The translations under genes and the position numbers were made by a program. Shown here one piece after another: positions 21,995 to 33,133 of a DNA stretch of 64,000 bases. Where the stretch lies: the NCBI GenBank assembly GCA_032717465.1, contig CM064658.1, forward strand, positions 7,608,501 through 7,672,500, given 5' to 3'. Position 1 is the first letter of the stretch. Each line of letters starts with the position of its first letter. The notes under the pieces were generated by a model. The model searched no databases and was not told where the DNA came from. It was given only the letters and a program-made list of their open reading frames with translations. The stretch is from Coenobita brevimanus. Lineage: Eukaryota; Arthropoda; Malacostraca; Decapoda; Coenobitidae.

Positions 21995-22471
21995 TCACGT
22001 TCAGAAGAGTGTGGGGCCAAAACTCTTTACCATATAATTCCACACTCTTGACCCACCACACCTCCGCCCACCTTCAGACTCACTACCTGTTTCAGCTCCC
22101 TCAAGTACTTCCCTATCCCCCAAAAGCAGGATGGTGTACTGCAGAAGGCCAATTTAAGGCTGCAGTCCACTGGCTTCTCATTTCAAATGAGCCTGGGGCC
22201 ACAACAACGGCTACAACACCCCTACATACATTCACTCACCATCTAAACATACCATCTAAGCACACACTCTTTCTACCCTATATTTAACTTTCTCATGTTG
22301 GGGACAACTCTAGAATTCTGTGCTGGCTATCACCAGACGTTAATTTCTACAAATATTTTCTCTTTCCATAATTAACTAAGGTAGCAATATGTGAGACCGT
22401 AAAAGTATTCATCTGGTAAGAAAGGGGAATTACGGCAACAAATCTTAAAATGTATTGGTGTTGGTGGAGGT

Positions 22472-22759
22472 ATGTGTTGTGTTGCAGATTATGATGTAGC
22501 TACACCCCCAGAACTACATAATACGTCCCTCAGGTTTGTATTTGACGAGATATACACCAAAAATACACCCTCTGAAACTCTGAAATGGACTGTGAGCCAT
22601 GTTTCAGTACACAGTAGGCATCAGCGTTTCAGCAATGCAATGAAACACCAAGAGGAAGAACTGGTGTTTAATTATGAGAAAATAAATAGTGGTTTCACCT
22701 ATAATTCGCCTGAGGAACAACTCGGTGTTACACTCTATATCATTTCAGTAATAACCTAG
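22472..22759 (+). CDS. Small open frame of unknown nature, U1 (95 codons)
   Basis: Same 95-codon frame as at 13186-13473 with the same predicted protein. It lies 85 bp to the right of the U1 deletion junction, so its upstream context differs from U0. Confidence 0.2.
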   Translation: MCCVADYDVATPPELHNTSLRFVFDEIYTKNTPSETLKWTVSHVSVHSRHQRFSNAMKHQEEELVFNYEKINSGFTYNSPEEQLGVTLYIISVIT

Positions 22760-22888
22760 CTTGTAATACAGTTATATTTTGTAGTTTTTATCCAAGCATG
22801 GTTTTGACCCACAGATGCCTTATTCAAATACCGAATATTATTATCGTTATTATTATTTTTATTATTATTTTTATTATTATCATCCACT

Positions 22889-23804
22889 CACTCAGTGTAG
22901 GGTTGCCTCATGATCTCTACACTGAGTGACATGCCAAATGATTTCCTGTACCCAGGAACCCATTTACTACGCTGGGTGGTAACCATATAACCGGGGTTTT
23001 TGGCCGGGTTAAGCGTCCCCCAGATTCCCCTATCCAAAATCACTTAATCATGGTAGAGGGCCCCGGAGGGTCCAATACCTGCCCAGGACCCCAACCAAAT
23101 GGGCAGATATGCGTGGCCATGTGCAATGTGAGAGGTGTGAATGAGGAGAGCAAGAGCGTGGAAGTGGTGAATGTGTTCAAGAGTGCGAGATATGCCGTGA
23201 TGGCTTTGTGTGAAACGATGATGAAAGGGTGTGAAGTGGAGGAGTGGGAGGGTGTGAAATGTGTAAGATCAGGCATGAATGGGCGAGGAAGATGCAAGGA
23301 AGGAGTAGCTTTGTTGATGAATAAGGTGTGGCAGAGTGGAATGAGAGACTACAAATGTGTCAGCTCGAGGTGTATATACTGTATATCAAGTTCAAGTTTG
23401 AGAAGGTGAAAGTTGCGGTCATTGTAGCGTATGCACCGTGTGAGGACAGGAGTGAGACAGAGAAAGACAGGTTTTGGGACGAGCTCGATGAAGCAGTGGG
23501 AGGAATGTCCAGGAGCTATAAAGTGATCGTAATGGGTGATATGAATGGAGGAGTAGGCATTGGTCCTGAGGATAACGTAACGGGTTGTTATGGAGTACCA
23601 GGAGAAAATGATAACGGGAAGCAACTGAAGGATATGTGTCAGGAGAGGAGGTTGTGCATTTGTAACTCGTATTTCAGGCACAAAGATGCACATAAATATA
23701 CATGGTACAGAGGGAACGGGGATCGTGCTGAAAGAAGCCTGATTGATTATGTGCTCAAAGAGAGGTCGATGCTGGGAATGATTGCTGGTACGAGGGTTGT
23801 GAGA
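22889..23804 (+). mobile_element. RTE-like LINE C, U1, 5' part (interrupted by I-like LINE)
   Basis: Same element as at 13588-16985: hairpin 22889-22928, ATG at 23050, endonuclease frames 23050-23409 and 23328-23816. It stops in the middle of the endonuclease domain at the 13-bp target duplication (23792-23804), where the I-like LINE enters. It continues at 30048. Confidence 0.88.
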
Positions 23805-23829
23805 TTGATTGATTGAAAATAATTACAAT

Positions 23830-23848
23830 CTGGCAGCGCAACTGCCAG
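23830..23848 (-). promoter_or_regulatory. 3' UTR hairpin of the I-like LINE
   Basis: Perfect 7-bp stem CTGGCAG/CTGCCAG with a 5-nt loop, about 25 bp from the element's 3' end and followed by the CAAT-type tail. Such 3' hairpins are plausible RT recognition signals; the function is inferred. Confidence 0.6.
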
Positions 23849-23979
23849 GGTCATATGCCGCCGGATGACAAAGTAGAAGGCACGGCAAAATAAAAAGTGT
23901 CTATTCAAAATAAATTTAATATCTGTTAGAAGGAATAAAACACTAAAAATAATAAAAGAATAATTTATAAAATAATTAC

Positions 23980-26604
23980 TTATAAAAGTGGAAGGAGGCC
24001 CGCCTCCTGAAGAAAACTAAAAACATCAGTAAAATCGTTAGAGGCCTCACCAAGCATCAAGGATAAACAGTAGGCACCATCTGCTCCCCCATGCCTATGA
24101 AGGAACCTCTGACGCAGGCCCCCCAGACTCGGACACTCGACCAGCAAGTGACGGACAGTAAGGGGAACGAGGCAGTCATCACAGTACGGTTGAGTTTCAC
24201 CACACATGAGGAACCCATGTGTAAGCCGAGAATGCCCAATGCGAAGCCTAGCAAGAGCCACCTCCAGTCGCCGAGACATAGAGGGAAGAACCCTTGGCAC
24301 AACCACTCTCTGAAAGATTTCTTTTAGTTTATTTTGAGACACACCATCCCAGTGTCTCTGCCAACACGTACGAATTGCATACCGCAAGTAAGGTGTTACA
24401 TCAGAAACAGGTAGTGAGCAGTCAGCTGGGGGCTGTTGAGAAGACGCAGCTTTAGCTAAAGTATCTGCCCTCTCATTGCCCACCACACCAACATGTGCAG
24501 GAACCCAACAGAAGTCTACATGGCGGCCACGGCGGCCAAGAAGAAAAAGCCACTCTAAAATTGATAAAACCAATGGATGGGATGCATTAAAAGACTCCAG
24601 TGCAGACAAAGCACTACGTGAGTCACTATAAATCACAAAAACGGATTGGCGGAGAGTAAAAATGATTTTAAGAGCATACAAAATTGCAGTCAGTTCTGCT
24701 GTATACACTGAAGTAACGCCAGGAAGGCTACCGCCCCTACTAAATGAAGGGAAGACAACACCAAAGCCTACTCCAGTAACAGTCTTAGACCCGCCAGTAT
24801 TGGCGGGGACAGAATCCTCATGAGTGGAGGCATGTTCTAAAATGAGAGAGAGGGACACCTCAGAGGGAAGCGAGCTCTTTTTTCCAACAACGGACCTACA
24901 GAATGTCACGCGAGGGAGTAGCCAAGAACCCACCCTTGGGATCCGATGTGGACAAATTGCCAGTCTCGGGAGAGAGAGGGCTAGCATAACAGACCGGACC
25001 CTGTAACCAAATGGCTTTGGGAAATTGGGACGGGTCTCAAAAACAGAAGATCGGGAATCCTGTGAGACAATGGCACAAGAAATTGAGTCTGGAATGCGGT
25101 GAAGACGATACCAACACCTCATCATTAGCAACTGGCGCCGCAAGTCCAAGGGGAGTACACCAACATCTACCAACAAACTTGGAATTGGGGATGATTTGAA
25201 TGCCCCGGTTGCCAGACGAACACCAGCATGATGCACAGAATTTAACAACCGGAGGCGGGCATCTGTTGCAGAGGAGTAGACCTCACACCCATATTCAACT
25301 TTAGGAAGAATAAGAGACCTATGCAAGAGGAGGAGGGTCTGACGGTCAGCACCCCAAGAGGTATGAGCTAAAACCCTCAAAAGACTCAAAGCTTTAAGAC
25401 AAGCCACCTTAACAGAATGAATATGAGGAACCCAGGTTAATCTTCTATCAAACAGAAGACCCAGAAACCGCGTCTCTTCCACACAGGATATTCTTCTACC
25501 ATAGAGATACAAGTCAGGGTCTGGGTGGACTCCTCGAAGACGACAAAAATGTATAGCCACTGTCTTTGTTGCAGAAAAATGGAAACCGCGTGCTTCTGCC
25601 CAGTCAGAAATTCTATTGAGAGCCAGCTGCAACTTCCTCTCTATCAGAGACATTCTAGACGCAGTGAAGGAAATCGAGAGGTCATCAACATATAGTGATC
25701 CTCGTACACCATCAGGAAGTACACTGATGACGCTGTTAATGGCTACAGCGAACAGAGTAACACTAAGGATACTCCCCTGTGGTACTCCATCTTCTAGTGC
25801 TCGGGCATTAGAAAGCACTCCTCCCACTCGCACCCTTAAAATTCGGTTAGATAAAAACTGTTGAATAAAAACAGGTAAGCGCCCACGAAGACCAAACTCA
25901 TGAAGAGAGAGTAAAATACCATGACGCCATGCAGTGTCATATGCCTTTTCCAGATCAAAGAAGACCGTGACCTGGTGTTGGTTAGTGGAAAAAGCCTCAC
26001 AGACAGAAGATTCCAAGGACAGTAATGCATCAGAGGTAGATCGCATTTTTCGAAAACCATACTGGGCAGGGGATAAGAAGTCACCTCTCTCTAAAAACCA
26101 CACAAGCCTAACATTGACCATCTTTTCCAAAACTTTACATATACAAGACGTCAAAGAAATAGGCCGATAATTCGTCGCCTGTAGGTGATCCTTACCTGGT
26201 TTGGGGATGGGGATAACTACAGCAACACCCCAACAAGCCGGAAACTCCCCAGAACACCAGATCTTATTAAACAGTGAAAGCAAAAACAACAGGGACTCAT
26301 CAGACAGGTGGCGTAAAAAGGCATAAGGAATATCATCAAAACCAGGAGAGGAATCATGGCACTGCGACAGAGCTGACTGGAGTTCAAAAATTGAAAATGG
26401 AACATTGTAAGGCTCTCCCCCAACAGAGGCAAAACTGAGACCACGAGATTCTAGGCGCTGACGGCGGCAAGCCAAAGGTGTATCTGCATCCTTCTTTGAC
26501 ACACTGGCAAAATGGTCAGCAAGCAATTCTGCAACAGCAAATGGATCAGCCACAGTTCCACCTGGTGCAGATAAAACAGGAGGGGATGGAACAGTAAATT
26601 TACC
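23980..26604 (-). CDS. I-like LINE ORF2, reverse transcriptase-RNase H part
   Basis: Open frame downstream of the TAA at 26605; the first ATG-like start gives 857 residues (from 26553). RT: PGFDDIPYAFL, YRPISLTS, motif A VFFDLEKAYD (Asp 200), motif B DGVPQGSILS (about 255-264), motif C YVDD (288-291). RNase H about 580-705: the first catalytic position reads TGGSK at 586-590 instead of TDGSK, while AEL (Glu 620), YSDS (Asp 644) and NERADTLAK (Asp 697) are kept. So RT looks catalytically complete but RNase H has lost one of four acidic residues. C-terminal CGETQPYCDDCLVPLTVRHLLVEC-like zinc pattern (seen as CxxC...H...C). Confidence 0.9.
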   Translation of the reverse strand, partial: GKFTVPSPPVLSAPGGTVADPFAVAELLADHFASVSKKDADTPLACRRQRLESRGLSFASVGGEPYNVPFSIFELQSALSQCHDSSPGFDDIPYAFLRHLSDESLLFLLSLFNKIWCSGEFPACWGVAVVIPIPKPGKDHLQATNYRPISLTSCICKVLEKMVNVRLVWFLERGDFLSPAQYGFRKMRSTSDALLSLESSVCEAFSTNQHQVTVFFDLEKAYDTAWRHGILLSLHEFGLRGRLPVFIQQFLSNRILRVRVGGVLSNARALEDGVPQGSILSVTLFAVAINSVISVLPDGVRGSLYVDDLSISFTASRMSLIERKLQLALNRISDWAEARGFHFSATKTVAIHFCRLRGVHPDPDLYLYGRRISCVEETRFLGLLFDRRLTWVPHIHSVKVACLKALSLLRVLAHTSWGADRQTLLLLHRSLILPKVEYGCEVYSSATDARLRLLNSVHHAGVRLATGAFKSSPIPSLLVDVGVLPLDLRRQLLMMRCWYRLHRIPDSISCAIVSQDSRSSVFETRPNFPKPFGYRVRSVMLALSLPRLAICPHRIPRVGSWLLPRVTFCRSVVGKKSSLPSEVSLSLILEHASTHEDSVPANTGGSKTVTGVGFGVVFPSFSRGGSLPGVTSVYTAELTAILYALKIIFTLRQSVFVIYSDSRSALSALESFNASHPLVLSILEWLFLLGRRGRHVDFCWVPAHVGVVGNERADTLAKAASSQQPPADCSLPVSDVTPYLRYAIRTCWQRHWDGVSQNKLKEIFQRVVVPRVLPSMSRRLEVALARLRIGHSRLTHGFLMCGETQPYCDDCLVPLTVRHLLVECPSLGGLRQRFLHRHGGADGAYCLSLMLGEASNDFTDVFSFLQEAGLLPLL

Positions 26605-27680
26605 TTAAGTTTTCTTTACCCGGTTCCACACCTGGGTGATGGAAGTCCTCGAACTGATGGAGGAAACATAACCCTTCCAGGACGAACGCCTAGCCTCCTT
26701 TAAGACCCGCCTCATATGAGCTCGTGCCCTCTGATACGCCACCAAATACTGAGGATCCCCACGGTGACGACGAAGTCGTGAGAAGGCAATTCGTTTGGCT
26801 CTCACTGCGGAACTACACTCCGAGTTCCACCAAGGAACTGGACGTTTAGGAAACTGACCCTTTGTTTTTGGAATAGATAATAGGGCTGCTGAGTGCAGCA
26901 CGGTATTGAAATATGACAGCCTCCGTAAGACAGCCAAACTCATTGACAGAAAGGGAAATGGAACTTAATTCCCTGAAATATGGCCAGTCAGCCTTATCCA
27001 GAAGCCAGCGAGGAAGACGTGGCTGAGGTCCACCTGCACTAGCAGTTAAGGGTAACGGAAAATGGTCGCTGCCATACAGGTCTGGCAACACATCCCAGTT
27101 AAAATCTAAAAGAGCATCAGCTGAACATAAGGACAAATCAATGGCAGTAAAAGTTCCTGTCTGGCTATGGAAATAAGTCATTATATTGGAGTTTAAAATG
27201 CCTAACTCCTCATCTTCCACTAAAGAGGCCCTCATAACACCCCGAGGGTTGGCCTCACTGTTTCCCCATAGTGGATGGTGACCATTCATATCGCCTAGTA
27301 ACAGAAAGGGAGAAGGAAGGCCATGAATAAGGCGTTCCAGATCCGCCCTTTCAACAGTTGCACTAGGAGGTAGATAAAGACTGCAAACTGTATACTGCCG
27401 ACGTAAAAACATCCGGACAGCAACTGCCTGCAAGGGACTGGAAATATCCAATGACTACATGGAATATCCTGGCGAAGGAAGATAGCAGCACTTCCATGAC
27501 GACCTTGGCCCAGCACAGGATCAGAATAAAAAGCATTGTAGCCAGAAGGACCAGCAGGAGCAGTATCACCAACCATGGTCTCCTGGATACACATGCATAG
27601 CGGAGTAAATTGAGAAACTAGATGACACAGTTCCTCATAGCACGTAAACCCCGACAATTCCACTGGATGATAGAACCCAT
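26605..27680 (-). pseudogene. I-like LINE ORF2, endonuclease part (frameshifted)
   Basis: APE-type endonuclease of the LINE, which would nick target DNA. The ATG at 27680 begins MGSIIQWNCRG. A frameshift near 27650 moves to FTCYEELCHLVS...CIQETMVGD; a second near 27450 leads to VCSLYLPPSATVE, LLLGDMNGHHPLWG, AIDLSLCSAD and GSDHFPL (all endonuclease motifs present); a third near 26920 leads to WWNSECSSAVRAKR and VWNRVKKT. A TAA at 26605-26607 then separates it from the RT frame, which is in the same phase. So there are three small indels and one nonsense change. Confidence 0.82.
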
Positions 27681-27697
27681 AGTGGAGGGAAAAATGA

Positions 27698-29464
27698 TTA
27701 AGTGCATGACTGTACACCTCCTGACATGCGAGCGGGTTTGGAATGATGCTTAGGAAGGCCCTTGGTAAGAGACTGTCCAGCACCAGGAACCCGCGCTTTA
27801 TGTCGAACATCCGTAGGCAAACGTGAGGACGTGGAAGAGGAAAGTTTTACAACACTCTTCCTTTGAGGTGGAATAACATTCGGTTTGAATAGATGTTTGG
27901 AGGCCGCCTTGGGTAATGTGGGACGGCCAGTGCTACCATTTGAAGCTCCAGAAGTGGAAACAGAGTTGACAGGATTAGAACCCTGCAAGGTTGACATTGT
28001 ACTTTTCAGAACGGACGCATCAGCAGTCTGTCCAACACCATCCCCAGGTGGGGACCTGACTACAGGTGAACCACCAGCAGCAGCTTCCATTTGGCTAGAC
28101 CTCTCAGCCTCTGAGGCAGAGGGAACAGTAGAGAGGTTGATACAAGGTTCGACAACAGAAACCTTAGGTGGCCGGCTTTCAGGCTCTGAGGACTCTGACG
28201 AATTACGATGACGTTTGCCGGATACAGAAGGAGCCTCGTTCATACTGGACAAGGGGGGATGAGTCTCGTCAGTGTGTACATCTGCCACCACCACAGAAGT
28301 ACGCGAACCGTCAGCCACTGAGGTGGAGGCAGAGACAGTTGGAACAGTGGGTGGATGAGCATCAGTCACACACTTATCAGTAATTCCAGGGTTAACAACA
28401 TCCGTCAAATCAGTAGTTGGGGAAGTGGTCACTGTAAAGGGTCGTGGCAACTTCTGGGACACAGAACGACGTACAGGTGTCCCAGAAAGGGCAGAAGCAT
28501 AAGTAATTCCAGGCTGAAAGAAAAGAGTCTGGGCCCTCCTCTTTGCTTCTGGAAAGGAAACCTTCTCACGTGCACGAATGCTCAAAACTTCCTTTTCAAG
28601 GCAGTAGCGAGGACAGTTTTTGGAAAATACAGCATGAGGACCCCCACAGTGATAGCATTTAAGGGGTCCTGGACAATCACTGGTATGACTCATATCGCCA
28701 CAGGAAACACAAACACCAGGAAGGCCAGCCAGTGCACGTCGGCAAAATTTACTAACATGCCCATACCCCTGACAGTGAAAACACCGCTTTGGGTTTTGAA
28801 CATAAGGCTTCACAGGCAGAGAGAGCAAGGCAAGTTTCACGGAAGCAGGCAACGTCAAGCGGTCAAAGGTCAGAAACAGCGTCGGAGTCGAGGCCAGAAC
28901 ACCATCGATCTTCTTCTGTACACGGTCAACCTTTATAACACCATAAGAGCGTAGTTCTTCTAACAACTGTGACTCAGGGTACCGCAGGAGGTCTCGAGAG
29001 TAAATAACCCCCTTACTTTGGTTGAAGGTGCCATGGGGTACACAGGACATACTATTGCCAGCTATGGAGGTCAAATTCCGGAGACGGGAGCTTTCTGCTG
29101 GAGAGGACACCTCAATAAGTAGGCTACCATCCCCTTGGGTTGAGATCGCCGGTTCACGGCCACAAGCAGAAACAATGGCTCGGTGTAGTTCAAAAATATC
29201 TATATGCAGCACGGAACCACCAGCAGAGGGTTTCAGTACTAGATACTTATTGAAGGTCTCAGGCTCACTCTCTTCCAGATTGAACCCCGGAGCCAAACCA
29301 ACCCGACGTGACCTCCTCCTATTCCCAGTTGAACGCTGGGTCAGAGGAGGATAGTCCTTTGGGGCCTGGAAAGGCTCTAACGTGGCAATCGAAGAGGATG
29401 CTTCCGCAGAATTACCAGGGACAGATGATGTGTCGTCAACAGTATTTTTAGGATAATTATCCAT
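27698..29464 (-). CDS. I-like LINE ORF1, gag-like nucleic-acid-binding protein
   Basis: Intact 588-codon frame. The N-terminal third is Ser/Pro-rich; the middle has an RRM-like region (about 75-215: FNKYLVLKP...LFLTFDRLTLPASVKLAL). Three CCHC-type knuckles follow at about 223-280: CFHCQGYGHVSKFC, CVSCGDMSHTSDC and CYHCGGPHAVFSKNC. The C-terminal half is low-complexity Ser/Thr/Pro-rich. In this class ORF1 coats the element RNA in the cytoplasm. The ORF1 stop precedes the ORF2 ATG by 17 nt, consistent with coupled translation. The start is the ATG at 29464, after a GC-rich leader of about 580 bp. Confidence 0.88.
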   Translation of the reverse strand: MDNYPKNTVDDTSSVPGNSAEASSSIATLEPFQAPKDYPPLTQRSTGNRRRSRRVGLAPGFNLEESEPETFNKYLVLKPSAGGSVLHIDIFELHRAIVSACGREPAISTQGDGSLLIEVSSPAESSRLRNLTSIAGNSMSCVPHGTFNQSKGVIYSRDLLRYPESQLLEELRSYGVIKVDRVQKKIDGVLASTPTLFLTFDRLTLPASVKLALLSLPVKPYVQNPKRCFHCQGYGHVSKFCRRALAGLPGVCVSCGDMSHTSDCPGPLKCYHCGGPHAVFSKNCPRYCLEKEVLSIRAREKVSFPEAKRRAQTLFFQPGITYASALSGTPVRRSVSQKLPRPFTVTTSPTTDLTDVVNPGITDKCVTDAHPPTVPTVSASTSVADGSRTSVVVADVHTDETHPPLSSMNEAPSVSGKRHRNSSESSEPESRPPKVSVVEPCINLSTVPSASEAERSSQMEAAAGGSPVVRSPPGDGVGQTADASVLKSTMSTLQGSNPVNSVSTSGASNGSTGRPTLPKAASKHLFKPNVIPPQRKSVVKLSSSTSSRLPTDVRHKARVPGAGQSLTKGLPKHHSKPARMSGGVQSCT

Positions 29465-30047
29465 TAATATACAACAGAAACTTCATTCCCCCACCCCTCC
29501 ACCCACCATGGAGCCCAACAGGGGGAGGTCATATCCCAGGGATAACACCACTGGCGACCCCAGAGGTAGCAGGAGAGTAGACGCGGGTAACCACCAGGGG
29601 ACCTGGGCAAGGGTGACTCCAGGACGATAGGAGCCACCAGGCCCCCCAGTACCCACTTGACCCTAGCCAACGCATGACCAGCCGATTGACCTGGTCGGGC
29701 CCAACCAGGCCACCCGTCTAGCCAGAATAAGGGACCAAAGAGGTGTATTGCTAGCTGCAGGGCGCATCGTGCAGCATCGCTCAACCTCCAGGACTCCCGT
29801 CTCCCAGCATTACGGGACGCCACGCACGGCAAACACATGGGGAGGCAAGAGTCCCGCCCTAGATGGCAAAAGGACAGGGAATAACATCACCAGCAGGCCT
29901 CCTCCACCAGTGATGTAGGGGGTGCTTCGGTCACGTGACTGACATATGCCGAACCCTACAAAGGTAGGCGTGCCTCCAAGGTAGGTGGCACCACCAACCA
30001 CGTTTCAAGCCCCGCCACCACGTCAAGGTGACCCCCTCTCAGCAGGG
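29465..30047 (-). promoter_or_regulatory. 5' UTR / internal promoter region of the I-like LINE
   Basis: GC-rich leader of about 583 bp before ORF1. Elements of this class carry an internal promoter here; I see no specific motif to name. Confidence 0.4.
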
Positions 30048-32540
30048 GAGGGTTGTGAGAGGACGATGTGGAGGTCTGTCAGATCATATGACTGTGGTAA
30101 GCAAGATCAAGCTGAAAGGAGTGACGTGGACCAGGAGAGAGAGGAGCAGTCAGGGAGAAAGACTGAAAGTTGAGAAACTGAGGATCAAAGAAATGGCAGA
30201 TGATTACAGGACCAAAGAAGAGGAATTAGAATCAGTGAATTGGAATGAAATGGATCTGGACAGCCTGTGGAATGCATATAGGGATTGCTTAGTTAGGAAT
30301 GCTAAAGCAGTGTGTGGTGTGGCAAGAGTAACAACAAAGAAGAAAGGTACGGCATGGTGGGATGATGAGGTTAAGAAAGCAGTGGAGGAAAAGAGGAAGA
30401 GGTGGCTAAAGTGGTTACAGAACAGGAGTTCTGTTGAAATATGAAATGAATATATTGAGAGCAAGAAGCATGTAAAGAGACAAGTGAAGAGGAAAAAGCA
30501 GGTAAACGATGATCTAGGAAGAAAAATGAATGCAAACTACTCTGAAAATAGGAAGTTATTCTGGAAAGAGGTGTGGAAATGTAGAAGTGACGGCAGAAAG
30601 TAATGCCATGGTGTGAAGGATGAAGGTGGTAGATTATTAACCCATGGGGCTAAAGTAAGGACGAGATAGAAATAATATTTTGAAAGCCTGATGAATGGGA
30701 AAAGAGAGAGCAGAGCGGCTGTAAATGACTGGTTTGGGGGGGGGGGGCAGAGAAGGAATGTAGTGCCAGGAGGAGTGACACTGGCACAGGTGAAGTGCTG
30801 TGAAGCGGCTGAAAAATGGGAAAGCTGCTGGGGTTGATGAGGTGTATGAAGAGATGCTTAAATGTAGTGGAGAGAGTGGAATGAAGTGCTTCTTGGAGAT
30901 ATGTAAGAAAGCATGGATGAGTGAAACTGTGCCTGCAGAGTGGAAAAAGGCTGTGACTGTACTCCTGTACAAAAATAATGGTGAGCGAAGTGAGTGCAAG
31001 AATTATCGTGGTATATGTTTACTGAGTGTGGTAGGGAAGGTATATGGAAGAATTACTGTAGAGAAAGTATGAGAGATATCAGAAGTCCTAGTGTGTGATG
31101 AACAGGGTGACTTTAGGAGTGGCAGGGGATGTGTGGATCATATATTTGCTGTGAGACAGATAGCAGAGAAGGCTTGTGAGAAGGACCATAAAGTGTGTAT
31201 GGAATTCATGGATCTGGGAAAAGCATTCGACAAAGTGGACAGAGAAGGATTGTGGAAAGTTTGGGCATGTACGGTATAAATGGTAAGCTGCTAGGTGCCG
31301 TCAAGAGTTTTTATGATGGTTGTGAAGCATGTGTAAGGGCTAATGGGCATCTAAGTGAATAGTTCATAATCGGTGTGGGCGTGCGACAAGGTTGTGTGAT
31401 GTCCCCATGGTTGTTCAATAATATATGGATGAGGTGATGAGAGAAGTAAAAATACGAGTAATGGAGAGACGCATGGCGTTGGTAATGAATGGTGATGGAC
31501 GGAATATCTCAAATCTGTTGTATGCTGATGATGCAGTACTACTTGCAAGTACCAGAAAGGAAGTTGGTAAACTAGCGCTGAGTTTTGTTGATGTCTGTGA
31601 GTGTCGTGACTTGAGAGTAAATGTAGAGAGTAAAGAAATGGTTATTGAGAGAGGAGGTGACTCCCAGAGCGAAGTTAGTGTGAACGGGGAGAGACTGGAA
31701 TTGGTGAGAGAGTTCAAATACCTGGGTACAGTGATGGAAAAAGAGAGGAAAATGTGCAAAAAAAAGTGGAAAGTAGAGTGACACAAGGAAGAAAAGTAGC
31801 TGGTGCAATGAAGACCTTGATAAAAAACAGAGGCTTGAATGTTGCAGCTGCACGAGGCTTACATGAAGGAGTGTTAATGCCAACTTTAACATATGGTTGC
31901 GAGACTATGGTGCGGTATGAAAATCGAAAGTCGAGACTGCTGAGGAATGTATGTGGAGTACAGAGAGTGGATAGGATACGAAATAATGTGATTCATGAAA
32001 GATGTGGAGTGAGGAAGTCTGTGGACACCTGAATCGAAGAGAGTGTACTGAGATGGTATGGTCATGTGGAGAGAATGGATACCAACAGAGTGGTGAAAAA
32101 GGTCTCTCTGCGCGAATTTGAAGGAGGGAGGAGACGAGGTAGGCCAAGGAGAAGGTGGAGAGATGTGGTGGATGAGAGTGTGAGGAAGAGAGGTTTGGAA
32201 GTCGGTGAGGCTAGGGAACTGACAAGAGATCAAGCTGCCTGGATAAATATTGTGAGGAGAAGTGCACGATCAGGGATTTGGCACCCTTTTTTAACGTGGC
32301 AGCGTCCGGATTTACTCTATCGGATACGTTTATGTGAAGCTACAGAACATGGTGAATGTTTTTGGCGTATCCGATAGAGCCAGGACTCCGGGGGCTTGAA
32401 TGATCAGTGAATGGAAGCGTGGCCCACAGGACTGAGCAAATTTGGGCTGTCTGGACATTGCTACTCTTCACCCTGCCCTGGGGTGGGAAAGCAGGTCCGG
32501 ATGATGATGATGATGATTATTATTATTATCATTATTATTA
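30048..32540 (+). mobile_element. RTE-like LINE C, U1, 3' part
   Basis: Continuation of the element split by the I-like LINE: resumes with RGRCGGLSDHMTVV (end of the endonuclease), then RT frames 30800-31072, 31091-31279, 31425-31781 (LLYADDAVLL, VREFKYLGTVM), 31754-32032 and 32066-32377. It shares the older breaks with U0; one frame is longer here (31425-31781). Hairpin stems at 32315-32328 and 32366-32379; ATG tail from about 32501. Confidence 0.88.
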
Positions 32541-33133
32541 TCATCATGATTGTTCTTAATTTTATTTATTATTAAAGGAAGATGGTAATGATGATGATGA
32601 TGATGAACATGATAATGATGAGAGTGAATGAATGTGGGGCTCATTCCATTGGTAATAATGTTGATTAGTTCATTCCCTTTTTTTTTTTCTTTCCGGTACC
32701 CTACTTCACTCTACTGTTGGATAAGAAAAAGACGTTGAGATGATGATGATGATGATGCTGCTGATTTAACAGCAAAAACAAACATAACTTACGACAGTTG
32801 GTTATATAGGTATGAGTCTATGAATCCCACCGTAGGACTACTGGCAGGACTCATAGTACAATTATTTTATTTGATAGCGTAGTTTTGTTGCAGCAGTGTC
32901 ATAGCTTTTTTTTTTTTTTTTTTTTTTTTTTAAGTTTAGTTTAGGACGGGTGTGTAAGGGTTTGCGTCTGCGGGGTGGTTGGTCTGTATAGGCTGCGTTC
33001 CTTTCTTTCTTTTTTTTTTTTTTACTTATGAAAAATATTGCTTTTAACTGACATTTATTTTTTGTTCCTGTAGCGTTGCTTCTTTTCTTTTATTGGTGGT
33101 TTTAGACAGAGACCACACAAGGGTTTGTATCTG

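Larger units (their letters stand above)
23805..30047 (-). mobile_element. I-like LINE, apparently full length (U1 only)
   Basis: A 6,243-bp element inserted in RTE-like LINE C with a 13-bp target duplication gagggttgtgaga (23792-23804 and 30048-30060). On the minus strand: 5' UTR about 30047-29465, ORF1 29464-27698 (gag-like), ORF2 from about 27680 (endonuclease, RT, RNase H), 3' UTR with hairpin, then a short CAAT repeat tail. The gag zinc knuckles, APE-type endonuclease and C-terminal RNase H place it in the I superfamily. It is absent from the other units, so it inserted after the array formed or was lost elsewhere. Confidence 0.9.
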
